Shown here: one piece after another, positions 13,498 to 19,062 of the stretch
Layout: each line of letters begins with the position of its first letter
How positions within the stretch are numbered: position 1 is the first letter of the stretch
Origin: a virus
Strand: one strand, 5' to 3'
IMG/VR virus record: IMGVR_UViG_3300048596_000042
Span: 1-23,125 of that record
Length of the DNA stretch: 23,125 bases
Program-made: the position numbers and the translations under genes
The notes under the pieces: generated by a model
What the model was told of the DNA's origin: nothing
Seen by the model: the letters and a program-made list of their open reading frames with translations, nothing else
Databases searched by the model: none

Positions 13498-14627
13498 CCA
13501 CGCAACGCCCGCCCACCCCCGCCGAGCACGCGATCGCCCGGGAGATCGAGCTCAACGGCGGCGTCCACCCCGACCTCGCCTGGACCGCCTGGGACCCGAA
13601 CCCGCCCCGCAACGACATCCCGCCGCTGGAGACCGAGTTCAACCGGCTCGGCACACCCCTGACCCGCTCGCAGCTCGGGACGCTCCCGAAGATCGAGCCC
13701 CTAGTCCAGGGCGTCATCTCGACCCCGTCGACCGCGGTCCTCGTCGGCGGGTACGGCCTCGGGAAGTCCGTCCTCGCCCACGCCCTCGGGTGCTGCATCG
13801 CGACCGGGAAGCCGTGGCTCAGCCGCGGCGTGCAGCAGCGCCGGGTCCTCTTCGTCGTCGGGGAGGGCGCCTACGGCCTCGACGAACGGATCACCGCATG
13901 GGAACGGGCGTGGAACGCCGGCACCCGGGTCGGGGAGGAGCAGGCCACGTTCCTCGTGAAGCCCGCGTCGCTGCGCGACGAACGGACCTGGAAGGAGGTC
14001 ACGTCCTACGCGGTCGACGGCGGGTACGGGTTCGTCGTCCTCGACACGTTCTCCTCGTTGGCCCCGGACGCGGACGAGACGAAGGACGCGGCCCGGATCA
14101 TGCGGCAGCTCTCCGACCTGTCCTCCGAGCTCGGCGGGACCGTCCTGCTCGTGCACCACCCCGGGTGGGGCGACGCGTCCCGGACCCGCGGCGGGTACCA
14201 GTTCGAGGCGAACGCCGACGAGGTCCTGGTCCTCACCTCCGTCGCCGAGGGGTCGACCCTGGTCTGCCTGACCCGCAAGAAGGTCAAGGACGGCGCGTCC
14301 GGGGGGACGCAGTGGCTGAACCGGCGCCCCGTGTTCGGGTCCGTCATCCTCGAGCACGCCCAGCCCGACGACTCCGAGATCCCCGTCCGCTCCCGGGTGA
14401 TCGCCGTCCTCACCAACTACGGCGACGTCGGCGCGACCGCAGCACAGCTCCTCCTCGAGCTCGCCGTCCCCGAGACCGGCAGATCCCCGTTCTACCGCTC
14501 CCTGCGCCGCCTCGCGGAGGAGGGCGACATCCGCGCCGAGGGCCCGCGCGGTCGAACCAGGTACTTCCTCAGCACCATCCCCACCGTCCAGCAGAACCTC
14601 GACGAAGGGCAGGAGAAGCCGTGGTGA
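13494..14627 (+). CDS. RepA-like AAA ATPase (RecA-fold replicative helicase type)
   Basis: This 377-aa protein has a RecA-type ATPase core: Walker A GGYGLGKS (85-92), a strand FVVGEG (120-125), Walker B VVLD (181-184) followed by TFSSLAPDADE, and a sensor-like VLLVHHPG (217-224). Proteins of this AAA_25/RepA type act as hexameric DNA helicases or helicase loaders in plasmids and phages. The C-terminal part (about 295-360; RVIAVLTNYGDVGATAAQLL, then FYRSLRRLAEEGDIRAEG) is a winged helix that could bind origin DNA. The repeat-rich region starts directly after the gene, as in replicons where Rep protein and origin are adjacent. The GTG at 13494 overlaps the upstream stop. No primase or DNA polymerase is seen in this window. 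Confidence 0.87.
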   Translation: MTTQRPPTPAEHAIAREIELNGGVHPDLAWTAWDPNPPRNDIPPLETEFNRLGTPLTRSQLGTLPKIEPLVQGVISTPSTAVLVGGYGLGKSVLAHALGCCIATGKPWLSRGVQQRRVLFVVGEGAYGLDERITAWERAWNAGTRVGEEQATFLVKPASLRDERTWKEVTSYAVDGGYGFVVLDTFSSLAPDADETKDAARIMRQLSDLSSELGGTVLLVHHPGWGDASRTRGGYQFEANADEVLVLTSVAEGSTLVCLTRKKVKDGASGGTQWLNRRPVFGSVILEHAQPDDSEIPVRSRVIAVLTNYGDVGATAAQLLLELAVPETGRSPFYRSLRRLAEEGDIRAEGPRGRTRYFLSTIPTVQQNLDEGQEKPW

Positions 14628-15073
14628 CCACAGGCGACCTTTGCACCCGCTTTGCCCGCGTTCGCCCGCGAGTGTCACAGGAACCAAAAGTGACACAGCG
14701 CGCGGACCTGCGGATACGACCCCGGTCGATCCTGAGAATCCCAGGATGTGGACGGTTCCCGAGATCAACATCGGCAGGTGATCGTTTCACCTGGTCACAA
14801 TGCGGCGTGTCGCGCCGACACGCCGAGCGAAGTGACACTCGAAGTGACACTCACGCCAGACCCCCGAAAACCGCGAGTGTCAGCCAGTGTCACCCCCTGA
14901 CACTCGAATCGGGGGCATACCCGCAGGTCACAGTCTCGCGGACTTTGGTGAGTGTCAGCGAGTGTCACCCCATGACACACAGGCGAGTGAGTGTCCTTGA
15001 GCCCCCCTCTTTAGAGGGGCTCAAGCACTACTCACGGCGGACGGAAATCGACCCCCTGCGCAGGACCTCGTGA
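14624..15073 (+). CDS. Uncertain ORF running through the iteron region
   Basis: A 149-codon frame starts with a GTG overlapping the ATPase stop (GTGA) and stops at the TGA of the next gene's GTGA, so it would keep the operon chain unbroken. Against it, third codon positions are far less GC-rich than in true neighbours (AAA, TTT, ACA, CTT, TCA common). The translation is Ser/Arg/Thr-rich with no domain, and the DNA is full of repeats. It may be a genuine gene that carries the iterons, a decayed gene, or chance. The five GTGACAC/TGACAC sites that could supply a TGA stop all avoid doing so in this frame. Confidence 0.25.
   Translation: MTTGDLCTRFARVRPRVSQEPKVTQRADLRIRPRSILRIPGCGRFPRSTSAGDRFTWSQCGVSRRHAERSDTRSDTHARPPKTASVSQCHPLTLESGAYPQVTVSRTLVSVSECHPMTHRRVSVLEPPSLEGLKHYSRRTEIDPLRRTS
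14805..14823. repeat. Perfect 8-bp dyad in the iteron region
   Basis: The arms GCGTGTCG (14805-14812) and CGACACGC (14816-14823) are separated by 3 nt. Its core GTGTCG/CGACAC is close to the GTGTCA iteron word. It sits just before the tandem 12-mers and is a likely protein-binding site. Confidence 0.7.
14828..14851 (+). repeat. Tandem 12-bp iteron, two perfect copies
   Basis: CGAAGTGACACT occurs twice head to tail (14828-14839, 14840-14851) with no spacer. The 12-bp period is close to one helical turn, so bound proteins would lie on nearly the same DNA face. Confidence 0.85.
14875..14905 (+). repeat. 31-bp composite repeat, copy 1
   Basis: It is composed of GAGTGTCA, AGTGTCAC and TGACACTC, so it contains two direct iterons followed by an inverted one. 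It matches copy 2 at 28 of 31 positions, by direct comparison of the two stretches. Confidence 0.85.
14950..14980 (+). repeat. 31-bp composite repeat, copy 2
   Basis: It has the same layout as copy 1 with three substitutions, 75 bp downstream. A further partial unit, GAGTGTCC, lies at about 14989-14996, next to the terminal hairpin. Confidence 0.85.
14996..15025 (+). terminator. Long hairpin closing the iteron region
   Basis: CTTGAG (14996-15001) pairs with CTCAAG (15020-15025), and CCCCTC (15004-15009) with GAGGGG (15014-15019), around a TTTA loop with a 2-nt bulge. This 12-bp stem ends about 45 nt before the next start. It could be a terminator for the early operon or a structural part of the origin. 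No T-run follows. Confidence 0.55.
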
Positions 15074-15393
15074 CCGCCGACGTGCAGGTCCTCGCCCGCA
15101 TCCGCGCCCAGGACTTCCATTGCCGCCCCCAGGCCTACCGCGACGAGGTCCTCGCGTGGCTCGATGCGAACGGGGTCAACCCCGCCGACATCCCTGCGAA
15201 CTGGGGAAGCCGCGACGTCGAGATCGTGCTGCTCGACGCGCCGGCGATCGCCCGCGACGAGGTAGTGCGCGACTCCGACGGGCGCGTGTTCTTCGATGAG
15301 GACCCGACGACCGGTGGGCGGACCATCCGGCGCCGCCGGGTTCACTCGCTGCTGCGGGTCCCGCTCCCCGAACACCTCGCGGACCCGACGTGA
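15070..15393 (+). CDS. Hypothetical protein
   Basis: This 107-aa mixed alpha/beta protein (MTADVQVLARIRAQDFHCRP and on) has a helical first half with DEVLAWLDANGVNPADIP, a strand VEIVLLDAPAI, and a basic RRRRVHSLLRVPLP near the end. It is the first gene beyond the iteron region, with a GTG start close after AGGACC. No known motif. The family is common beside replication genes in actinophages, but I know of no assigned function. Confidence 0.72.
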   Translation: MTADVQVLARIRAQDFHCRPQAYRDEVLAWLDANGVNPADIPANWGSRDVEIVLLDAPAIARDEVVRDSDGRVFFDEDPTTGGRTIRRRRVHSLLRVPLPEHLADPT

Positions 15394-15719
15394 GCGCCGA
15401 CGTGTGGCTCGTCATCGACACCGGCGGCCCCGAACCCGCCGAGGTGCCGCGGACGGCCATGAACGTCACGTACAACCTCACGCCGATGCTCCGCGCCGCC
15501 GGGTTCATCGGCTGGCAGGAACTGCGCGGCACGGGCGCCCGCGAGTCGCTCCCGATGCTCCGCGAGACCCTCCGCGCCCTGGTCGAGGAACCTGCGCGGC
15601 TCGAGGTGCACACGCCGGCGAACGGATGGGGCACCCGCGACTGGGCCATCGCGGCATTCACGGAGATGGTCGCGGCCGCCGAGGCGCACCCCCTCGCCCG
15701 ATGGGACGGGTGGCTGTGA
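15390..15719 (+). CDS. Hypothetical protein
   Basis: This 109-aa protein begins MSADVWLVIDTGGPEPAEVP, with a strand then a helical domain containing NVTYNLTPMLRAAGF and a Trp-rich end (GTRDWAIAAF, ARWDGWL). The NVTYNLTPML motif is shared with actinobacterial phage and mobile-element proteins of unknown function. The GTG overlaps the previous stop. This is the last gene of the early operon before the leftward toxin-antitoxin pair, whose tail meets it at 15743. Confidence 0.75.
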   Translation: MSADVWLVIDTGGPEPAEVPRTAMNVTYNLTPMLRAAGFIGWQELRGTGARESLPMLRETLRALVEEPARLEVHTPANGWGTRDWAIAAFTEMVAAAEAHPLARWDGWL

Positions 15720-15742
15720 CCGCGCCCGAGCGCGGCCGCGGG

Positions 15743-16300
15743 TCAATCCCGGCGATCCCCGACCGGGCGCCGCGTCAGCTGACCGAGTCCATCAGGCATC
15801 GCTTCGAGGAGACGTTCCGCCGCCTCTTCGCTGACCCGCTCGATGCTCCAGTCCGCATCACCGTCCTGGCGTCGGTGAACCTCGACGTGCCCGTCATGCC
15901 ACACGAGCATGAGCGCCTCCCCGTCCAACGTGGCCGTCAGGACCTTGTCCGCGTGGGAGTCCTGCTTCGGCATCGTGGCAGCCGACCGCTGTTGCCGTGC
16001 CTTCGGTCGCGCCTTCGCCCGCGGCGCGGCGCCGTCCTTGGCCGTGGACCCGTACCGCTGCCGCGCCGCCTCTCCGGAGGTCCCGAGGAACACGGCGATC
16101 GCCGCCCAGGAGCAACCCGCAGCGCGGGCCGCGGTCACGGACTCGGTGAGCTCACGCTCTGCGGCGGCACGCGCCGTCGCGGCGTCGCGGACCCGACGCA
16201 GCGCGTCGACGTCCTGCACCGTGCCGGGGGCGTCGTCGGCCTCGAAGCGGGCCGCGAGCTCGTCGGCATGGTCGAGGATCTCCTGCAGAGAGCGGGGCAT
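15743..16300 (-). CDS. Putative antitoxin with HTH and C-terminal extension
   Basis: This protein is about 185 aa. The first 90 residues (SLQEILDHADELAARFEADD, then an acidic helix) end in a helix-turn-helix GCSWAAIAVFLGTSGEAARQ followed by RYG, a pattern seen in antitoxins next to small BrnT-like toxins. A basic linker (AKARPKARQQR) and an extra C-terminal domain of about 80 residues (VLTATLDGEALMLVWHDGHV) follow. The extension is larger than I would expect and may neutralise the toxin or bind another ligand. Start chosen at ATG 16300, with a ribosome site AGGTGAT spaced by 4. ATG 16306 or GTG 16309 are possible. It lies 27 nt after the toxin gene and likely represses their shared promoter. 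Confidence 0.72.
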   Translation of the reverse strand: MPRSLQEILDHADELAARFEADDAPGTVQDVDALRRVRDAATARAAAERELTESVTAARAAGCSWAAIAVFLGTSGEAARQRYGSTAKDGAAPRAKARPKARQQRSAATMPKQDSHADKVLTATLDGEALMLVWHDGHVEVHRRQDGDADWSIERVSEEAAERLLEAMPDGLGQLTRRPVGDRRD

Positions 16301-16327
16301 CGTCATCACCTGGTGTGGTCGTCGTTG

Positions 16328-16543
16328 TCAGGGGAGGTAGCGGCGGCGGCACGGCATCGCGTGCGCAATGGCCGGGCCGTCGACGATGCCGATCTCCAGC
16401 AGCGCGTCGTCGCGGGCGTAGCCGGTCAGCATCGTGAAGCCCTCGCCGAGGTACTCGGCGCGCACGAAGGTGTCATAGGCGTGGAGCATGTCCTCGTCCG
16501 CGATCCCGTGCTTGCGAGCACTGGCGAGGATGAGCAGCTCCAT
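16328..16543 (-). CDS. Putative BrnT-like toxin
   Basis: This 71-aa protein has the short alpha-beta pattern of a BrnT/RelE-like toxin family: MELLILASARKHGIADEDML, then HAYDTFVRAEYL, a glycine turn, two strands (ALLEIGIVDG) and the family ending AIAHAMPCRRRYLP. Members act as ribonucleases and are held inactive by the protein encoded next to them. In this pair the toxin comes first in the operon. It is encoded against the surrounding forward genes, which marks it as an inserted module. Leaderless expression from a -10-like box directly before the ATG (TACCTT) is possible. Toxic activity is inferred from likeness and context. Confidence 0.72.
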   Translation of the reverse strand: MELLILASARKHGIADEDMLHAYDTFVRAEYLGEGFTMLTGYARDDALLEIGIVDGPAIAHAMPCRRRYLP

Positions 16544-16608
16544 GAATCAAAGGTATCTTGCGGAGCACATTCCCGCAGGTTAACTTGCGAACCGGCGGGG
16601 GTCAATCG
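16544..16608. promoter_or_regulatory. Divergent promoter region with direct repeats beside the TA module
   Basis: The direct repeats AGGTATCTTGCGG (16551-16563) and AGGTTAACTTGCGA (16577-16590) lie between the toxin gene and the forward gene at 16609. Forward: a -35-like TTGCGG (16558-16563) and -10-like TAACTT (16581-16586) spaced 17. Reverse: a -10-like TACCTT (16549-16554) directly before the toxin ATG. A small dyad (TGCGG/CCGCA) sits between. The antitoxin is the likely ligand. The AAGGTAT and TTGCG words resemble those of operator O1, so the phage repressor might also bind. Confidence 0.5.
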
Positions 16609-17247
16609 GTGACCGCGACCCCGTGCCCGGGCCCGTGCAACCGCGCCCACCGCGACAACCCCGACCACGTCCCCGCGATCGCAGGTGACCCGACCTGGTG
16701 CCCCGGCTGCGCCACCGGGATCGCGGCCCGCCTCGCCGACCTCGACGACCTCGTCGCCCTCCTCGAGGCGGAGATCGACGGCCACCGCGGCCAGACCACC
16801 GACGCCTCACCCGTGTCCGGGACCCGCGGCCGGCCCTCACCGTCGCCCGCCGTCGACGACGTCGACGAGATCGTCCGCACCCTCGAAGCGTGGGAAGCCG
16901 CGTACCGCGAACACCGCCGCCTCCCACACACCCCGACCAGGGCAGCCGAACACCGCGTCATGCTCACCACCGCATGGCTCACCCGCCACCTCCCCGGCCT
17001 CCTCGCCTCCGACCTCGCCCGCGACTTCGGCCTCGAGATCACCCGCCTACACCGCATGGCGAAACGACGCACCAGCACCGACCCGTCGAAGACCCGCAAG
17101 CCGATCCCCTGCCCACGCTGCGACACCAAGGCGCTGTGGCACCACGACGGCGACCGCCACGTCGAGTGCGAGAACTGCGGGCGCCTGCTCACCCTCGACG
17201 AGTACGACGACCTGACCCGCGACCTGACCAACCAGAGGACCGCGTGA
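16609..17247 (+). CDS. Protein with two zinc-ribbon motifs
   Basis: This 212-aa protein has an N-terminal cluster CPGPC...H...CPGC (about residues 6-34), a helical middle with an acidic linker, an HTH-like helix pair (SDLARDFGLEITRLHRMAKR, about 137-160) and a C-terminal zinc ribbon CPRC-x16-CENC (about residues 177-198). Similar proteins with terminal ribbons are found upstream of packaging genes in actinophages and are likely transcription regulators. That makes it a candidate late-gene activator here, which is inference. The GTG at 16609 follows GGCGGGGG at a good distance. The earlier ATG at 16558 would start within the operator repeats and is rejected. Confidence 0.8.
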   Translation: MTATPCPGPCNRAHRDNPDHVPAIAGDPTWCPGCATGIAARLADLDDLVALLEAEIDGHRGQTTDASPVSGTRGRPSPSPAVDDVDEIVRTLEAWEAAYREHRRLPHTPTRAAEHRVMLTTAWLTRHLPGLLASDLARDFGLEITRLHRMAKRRTSTDPSKTRKPIPCPRCDTKALWHHDGDRHVECENCGRLLTLDEYDDLTRDLTNQRTA

Positions 17248-17468
17248 TGACCGACCTTGCCCAGTCCTGGCTCACCATCGACGCGGCCGCCGCCGCCACT
17301 GGGCGCAGCGAACGCACCATCCGCCGCTGGATCACCGACCAACGCCTACGCCACCTCGAGTTCGCAGGCGTCCGATACGTCAACGAGCGCGAGCTCCTGC
17401 ACCTTGAGCGCACCACCCGCCACGCCGCACGCCAAGGTCGACCAGGCGCCCGAGCACGGGCATGCTGA
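17247..17468 (+). CDS. Second excisionase-like HTH protein
   Basis: This 73-aa winged-HTH protein reads LTIDAAAAATGRSERTIRRW followed by ITDQRLRHLEFAGVRYVNER, the HTH_17/excisionase pattern. The tail is Arg-rich. It shares the fold but little sequence with the protein at 3228. ATG 17247 overlaps the previous TGA by one base, and a GTG one codon upstream would overlap as GTGA. It may be the true excisionase, or it may control the late genes. No experiment-like evidence in the sequence separates these roles. Confidence 0.78.
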   Translation: MTDLAQSWLTIDAAAAATGRSERTIRRWITDQRLRHLEFAGVRYVNERELLHLERTTRHAARQGRPGARARAC

Positions 17469-17488
17469 CACCCACGGGAAGGACCACC

Positions 17489-17899
17489 ATGCCTAGCTGG
17501 AACGAGCACACGGACCGAGCCGCACGCACGGCCGCCGGTGCGCACCTCGACCGCCCCTACGCCGCCGACGAGGTCGCCCTGTTCGTCCGCCATGGGCGGC
17601 AACGTGTTGCCGCGATGATCGAGATGGAGCAGTTCTACGCGAAGGCCGAGGCACTCGGACTGACCCGTGACGAGGCGACGGAGGTCTTCGGGGCGTGGTC
17701 GGACTGGCACCGGTCGATCCCCGACCCGCTCCGATGGGATGACGTTCGAGCCGCACTGACGCTTCGGGCGAGCGGCATGACGTGGCGACCCGAGGACATC
17801 GCGCGGGAGCGTCGCCAAGAGTGGGCCGCCCGTATGACTGCGGCCCTCGCCCCCTTGGCCGTCGATCTGCAGCGTGGCCGAGGCTGCGACCCACGGTGA
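17489..17899 (+). CDS. Hypothetical helical protein
   Basis: This 136-aa, mostly helical protein (MPSWNEHTDRAARTAAGAHL and on) has several Trp residues (FGAWSDWHRSIPDPLRW) and a C-terminal segment with PEDIARERRQEWAARM. ATG 17489 has a good ribosome site (GGGAAGGA), so I prefer it to ATG 17462, which would add nine residues overlapping the previous gene. Codons are a little less C-ending than in flanking genes. No domain recognised. Confidence 0.72.
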   Translation: MPSWNEHTDRAARTAAGAHLDRPYAADEVALFVRHGRQRVAAMIEMEQFYAKAEALGLTRDEATEVFGAWSDWHRSIPDPLRWDDVRAALTLRASGMTWRPEDIARERRQEWAARMTAALAPLAVDLQRGRGCDPR

Positions 17900-17973
17900 A
17901 CGTCCACATGTTGGACGAGTTGCGCTCGGGTGGCCTATCGTCTGGTCAACCTGGACCCCGTCCGCCCCGATGA
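17896..17973 (+). CDS. Possible 25-codon coupling ORF before the HNH gene
   Basis: A GTG at 17896 overlaps the previous stop (GTGA), and the TGA at 17971-17973 overlaps the HNH ATG (ATGA). The peptide would begin MNVHMLDELRSGG and end PRPPR. It would carry ribosomes across an otherwise 70-nt gap. The same stretch holds a promoter-like pair TTGGAC (17911-17916) and TATCGT (17936-17941) with 19-nt spacing, so it may instead be a promoter leader. Confidence 0.3.
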   Translation: MNVHMLDELRSGGLSSGQPGPRPPR

Positions 17974-18350
17974 CCCGGGCGTTGACACCCTGCACCACAC
18001 CCGGATGCCCCGCCCTCACCACCGGCGGACGCTGCCCCACCTGCCAACGCCAAGCCGAGCAGGCACGAGGCACCGCACGCGACCGCGGCTACGACACCCG
18101 ACACGAACGGTTCCGACGAGCAGTCCTCCGACGCGACCCCATCTGCGTCCGCTGCCACCAACGACCAGCCACCGTCGCCGACCACCACCCCCTGTCCCGC
18201 CGAGCACTGGTCGCCGCCGGACTCAACCCCAACGACCCCGCCCGAGGCCGCGGCCTATGCGCCCCATGCCACGGCACCGAGACGGCGAAGCACCAACCCG
18301 GCGGATGGAACAACCGCGACGACGACACGGACGGCGATCACGCACCGTGA
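17970..18350 (+). CDS. HNH endonuclease (right-arm copy)
   Basis: This 126-aa nuclease has two outer zinc Cys pairs, CVRC (59-62) and CAPC (97-100). The active-site segment DHHPLSR (71-77) supplies the HH of HNH, an Asn lies around 86-88 and the final His is in PCHGTETAKH. An extra CPTC with nearby Cys in the N-terminus (residues 8-25) forms another zinc knuckle. Phages with cos ends often need an HNH protein together with terminase for packaging, and one is frequently the last gene on the right arm, next to the genome end. ATG 17970 gives the family-like N-terminus with its Cys pair. The longer start at 17874 overlaps another gene. The gene lies just left of a skew flip and candidate cos. 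Confidence 0.87.
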   Translation: MTRALTPCTTPGCPALTTGGRCPTCQRQAEQARGTARDRGYDTRHERFRRAVLRRDPICVRCHQRPATVADHHPLSRRALVAAGLNPNDPARGRGLCAPCHGTETAKHQPGGWNNRDDDTDGDHAP

Positions 18351-18490
18351 CACCGGACAGGCCCGGCGAAACGGACAAAGGGTGGGGTACCCCCCCATGC
18401 CCGACATGTCCAAAGGACCGCCGGGGAGGTCACAAGGAGTGCAAGCCCCTGAGTCGCTTCCGTGCACGCGAGACCGGTGACGGAACGTGA
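18347..18490 (+). CDS. Small ORF with CxxC-x8-H-x3-C, uncertain
   Basis: A 47-codon ORF starts with a GTG overlapping the HNH stop and ends overlapping the next HNH start. It contains CPTCPKDRRGGHKEC, a possible zinc knuckle. However, it spans the palindrome and skew flip proposed as cos, and coding across a genome end would be unusual. The Cys/His pattern may be chance. If it is real, this point is not cos. Confidence 0.3.
   Translation: MTPDRPGETDKGWGTPPCPTCPKDRRGGHKECKPLSRFRARETGDGT
18351..18486. other. Candidate cos region between the two HNH genes
   Basis: These 136 nt contain the perfect palindrome GGGGTACCCC (18384-18393), flanked by G- and C-runs, and a wider inverted pair GGACA (18373-18377)/TGTCC (18407-18411). 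To the left the plus strand is C-rich in third positions. To the right, from 18487 onwards, it is G-rich. The position just before HNH-TerS-TerL is where cos lies in many cos-type phages. The actual cut sites cannot be read from sequence alone. Confidence 0.4.
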
Positions 18491-19050
18491 CCACGCCGGA
18501 TCGGACCTGCGTCGTCTGCGGCGCAACCTTCGTTGGCCGACACCGGTCGGAGACGTGCTCGCGTCACTGCTGGAACGTGTCCTACGGGCGGGCGCGGGCG
18601 ACCGTGCCGCCCGCCCAGGTCTGTGCGCTGACGGAGTGCGAAGCCGAGTTCGTGCCGGTCAAGGCCGGGCAGCGGTGCTGCTCGGAGCGGCACGGCAAGT
18701 TGCTGTGGAACCGGGAGAGCCGGGCGGATGGGCGGCAGGCGCCGCCGGCGTGGACTGATCGGCGTCGGGATAACCACCACCGGCGTCGGGCGTTGAAGAG
18801 GGCCGCGGCGGTGGGCGAGCCGGTGGTCTTCGCGGTGGTCGCGGAGCGGGACCGGTGGCGGTGCGGCCTCTGCGGGAAGCGCGTCCGAGCGGACAAGGTG
18901 TGGCCCCATCCGTTGTCGCCGTCGCTGGATCACATCGTGCCGTTGTCGCGGGGCGGGACGCATGAGCCGGTGAACGTCCAGTTGGCGCACCTGGTCTGCA
19001 ACACGGCCAAGGGGAACCGCGGCGCCCAGCAGCTGCCGATGTTCGGCTGA
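18487..19050 (+). CDS. HNH endonuclease (packaging-side copy)
   Basis: This 187-aa nuclease has N-terminal CVVC (residues 8-11) with further Cys (TCSRHC; CALTEC; RCCSERH), making one or two zinc ribbons. A basic middle follows (RRRDNHHRRRALKRAA). The HNH core is CGLC (125-128) then SLDHIVPLSRGGTHEPVNVQ with the DHIVP motif and Asn, ending LVCNTAKGNRG. It probably works with the terminase in cutting cos or finishing packaging, as shown for HNH proteins next to terminases in HK97-like phages. The GTG at 18487 follows a weak site. This gene begins the G-rich half of the window. It shares only the nuclease core with the HNH at 17970, so it is not a simple copy. Confidence 0.87.
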   Translation: MTTPDRTCVVCGATFVGRHRSETCSRHCWNVSYGRARATVPPAQVCALTECEAEFVPVKAGQRCCSERHGKLLWNRESRADGRQAPPAWTDRRRDNHHRRRALKRAAAVGEPVVFAVVAERDRWRCGLCGKRVRADKVWPHPLSPSLDHIVPLSRGGTHEPVNVQLAHLVCNTAKGNRGAQQLPMFG

Positions 19051-19062
19051 GAGGCGGTCGTC

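Larger units (their letters stand above)
14628..15069. other. Candidate replication origin / iteron region
   Basis: These 440 nt after the ATPase gene lack clear coding character and hold a dense set of repeats, centred on the word GTGACAC or its complement GTGTCAC. They include a pair of inverted copies (14672-14678, 14690-14696), dyads at 14729-14747 (ATCCTG/CAGGAT), 14775-14793 (CAGGTGA/TCACCTG) and 14805-14823, a tandem 12-mer, two long direct repeats and a terminal hairpin. Base composition is lower in GC than flanking genes. Iterons beside a RepA-like ATPase are the usual look of a plasmid-like theta origin. A transcription control region is the alternative. Confidence 0.6.

Noticed and set aside
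12938-14623. Very long forward open frame overlapping the DUF2742-like and ATPase genes
   Set aside because: It is a shadow frame in GC-rich DNA. The translation is Arg/Pro/Ser-rich with no domain and overlaps well-supported genes. Only its end past 14624 is discussed, as a separate doubtful ORF.
14872-14980. CRISPR array
   Set aside because: Only two 31-bp units with internal inverted symmetry and no uniform spacers or cas genes. The pattern fits iterons.
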